In this document: positions 13,039-13,715 of the stretch, in pieces
Layout of the letters: every line of letters starts with the position of its first letter
Position numbering within the stretch: the stretch's first letter is position 1
Source of the DNA: Bacteroidia bacterium
Lineage (GTDB): Bacteria > Bacteroidota > Bacteroidia > UBA8524
DNA: 13,715 bases
NCBI GenBank assembly: GCA_023277325.1
Contig: JALRIQ010000311.1
Span: forward strand, 1-13,715
Direction: 5' to 3'
Position numbers and translations under genes: made by a program
The notes under the pieces: generated by a model
Told to the model about the DNA's origin: nothing
Database searches by the model: none
Seen by the model: only the letters and a program-made list of their open reading frames with translations

Positions 13039-13715
13039 GCGAAAGCGTTTTCTCCGGTAATTTCCATTCCTAAAATCAGGAGATGGATATCATGTGTTCC
13101 TTCATAGGTGATTACCGATTCCAAGTTAGCCATATGGCGCATAATTGGATATTCGCCAGTAATTCCCATTCCACCATGAATCTGGCGTGCCTCACGTGCA
13201 ATATGCAATGCCATTTCAACATTGTTTCTTTTCGCCATAGAGATTTGAGCAGGTGTTGCTTTACCCTCATTCATCAAATGGCCCAAGCGCCAGCAAAGAA
13301 GTTGTGCTTTGGTAATTTCGGTAAGGAATTCAGCCAATTTCTTTTGCGTTAATTGGAATCCTCCGATCGGACGTCCAAACTGTTCACGTTGTTTGGAGTA
13401 CTGCACTGCTGAATCGTAACAGTCCATAGCCGCACCAATTACTCCCCAGCTGATACCATAACGTGCAGAGTTTAGGCAGGTAAGTGGTCCTTTTAAGCCT
13501 TCCACACCTGGCAATAGGTTATCTTTTGGAACCTTTACATTGTCGAATACTAGTTCGCCGGTAGCTGAAGCACGAAGCGACCATTTATTGTGGGTTTCCG
13601 GTGTGGTAAACCCTTCCATGCCGCGTTCAACGATAAGTCCGCGAACTTTACCGTCTTCATTTTTGGCCCAAACCACAGCGATATCCGCAAATGGAGCGTT
13701 GGAAATCCACATTTT
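13035..13715 (-). CDS. gcdH: Glutaryl-CoA dehydrogenase-type acyl-CoA dehydrogenase, C-terminal part (cut by right edge)
   Basis: The frame is open from the right edge (first complete codon at 13715) to TGA at 13037-13035; the 5' part is outside. From the Met at 13712 there are 225 residues, about the C-terminal 60% of a ~390-residue acyl-CoA dehydrogenase. The sequence follows glutaryl-CoA dehydrogenase closely: MWISNAPFADIAVVWAK, SLRASATGELVFDNV, ARYGISWGV, QREQFGRPI, QLTQKKLAEFLTEIT, ARQIHGGMGI and NLESVITYEGTHDIH. Glu204 in TYEGTHDIH is the expected catalytic base. The enzyme oxidatively decarboxylates glutaryl-CoA to crotonyl-CoA with FAD in lysine and tryptophan breakdown. The glutarate-binding arginine lies in the missing N-terminal part, so substrate is inferred from similarity. 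It is the first visible gene of an operon with the GldN-like and DUF2279 genes, though it has no obvious metabolic link to them. Confidence 0.93.
   Translation of the reverse strand, partial: KMWISNAPFADIAVVWAKNEDGKVRGLIVERGMEGFTTPETHNKWSLRASATGELVFDNVKVPKDNLLPGVEGLKGPLTCLNSARYGISWGVIGAAMDCYDSAVQYSKQREQFGRPIGGFQLTQKKLAEFLTEITKAQLLCWRLGHLMNEGKATPAQISMAKRNNVEMALHIAREARQIHGGMGITGEYPIMRHMANLESVITYEGTHDIHLLILGMEITGENAFA

Overview
The window looks like chromosome of a member of the Bacteroidota (Flavobacteriia or Sphingobacteriia-like). The case rests on four things: a giant secreted protein ending in a CHU_C / gliding-motility-associated sorting domain (type IX secretion, T9SS); promoters of the TAnnTTTG type, one of them with a TTG 19 bp upstream; mostly weak Shine-Dalgarno sequences; and a tRNA gene with no encoded CCA. 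No phage, integrase, transposase, CRISPR array or defence cassette is visible. Most of the window is ordinary core and accessory chromosome.

Left part (1-3600). A LuxC-like acyl-CoA reductase, cut by the left edge, is transcribed leftward from a near-consensus promoter. Diverging from it are a 2[4Fe-4S] ferredoxin and, 11 nt later, an SH3-NlpC/P60 peptidoglycan peptidase. An 8-bp-period tandem repeat fills the gap to a convergent PIN-PhoH ATPase gene. Upstream of phoH lies an Hsp20 gene with its own terminator, so the two are probably separate units.

Middle part (3600-8530). A ~1,190-residue T9SS surface protein reads leftward: signal peptide, a conserved N-terminal region, six PKD-like repeats, two FN3-like domains and a CHU_C tail. 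A tRNA-Met(CAU) gene with a clear -7 box and a perfect symmetrical terminator follows, then a repeat-rich intergenic stretch and a GNAT acetyltransferase whose promoter abuts its ATG. The 490-nt gap 8035-8527 has no confident gene but holds two small convergent reading frames, a shared repeat word and a hairpin.

Right part (8530-13715). A soluble triple-PAS histidine kinase is followed by a stand-alone receiver protein, probably its partner; a strong hairpin sits just before the receiver start. The receiver gene ends stop-on-stop against a leftward operon: glutaryl-CoA dehydrogenase (cut by the right edge), then by ATGA overlap an exported protein that seems to contain two GldN-like halves, then an exported DUF2279 protein.

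The best candidates for something not well described are the duplicated GldN-like protein with its DUF2279 neighbour, and the small-ORF / repeat region 8035-8527. No complete novel system can be demonstrated from the sequence alone.
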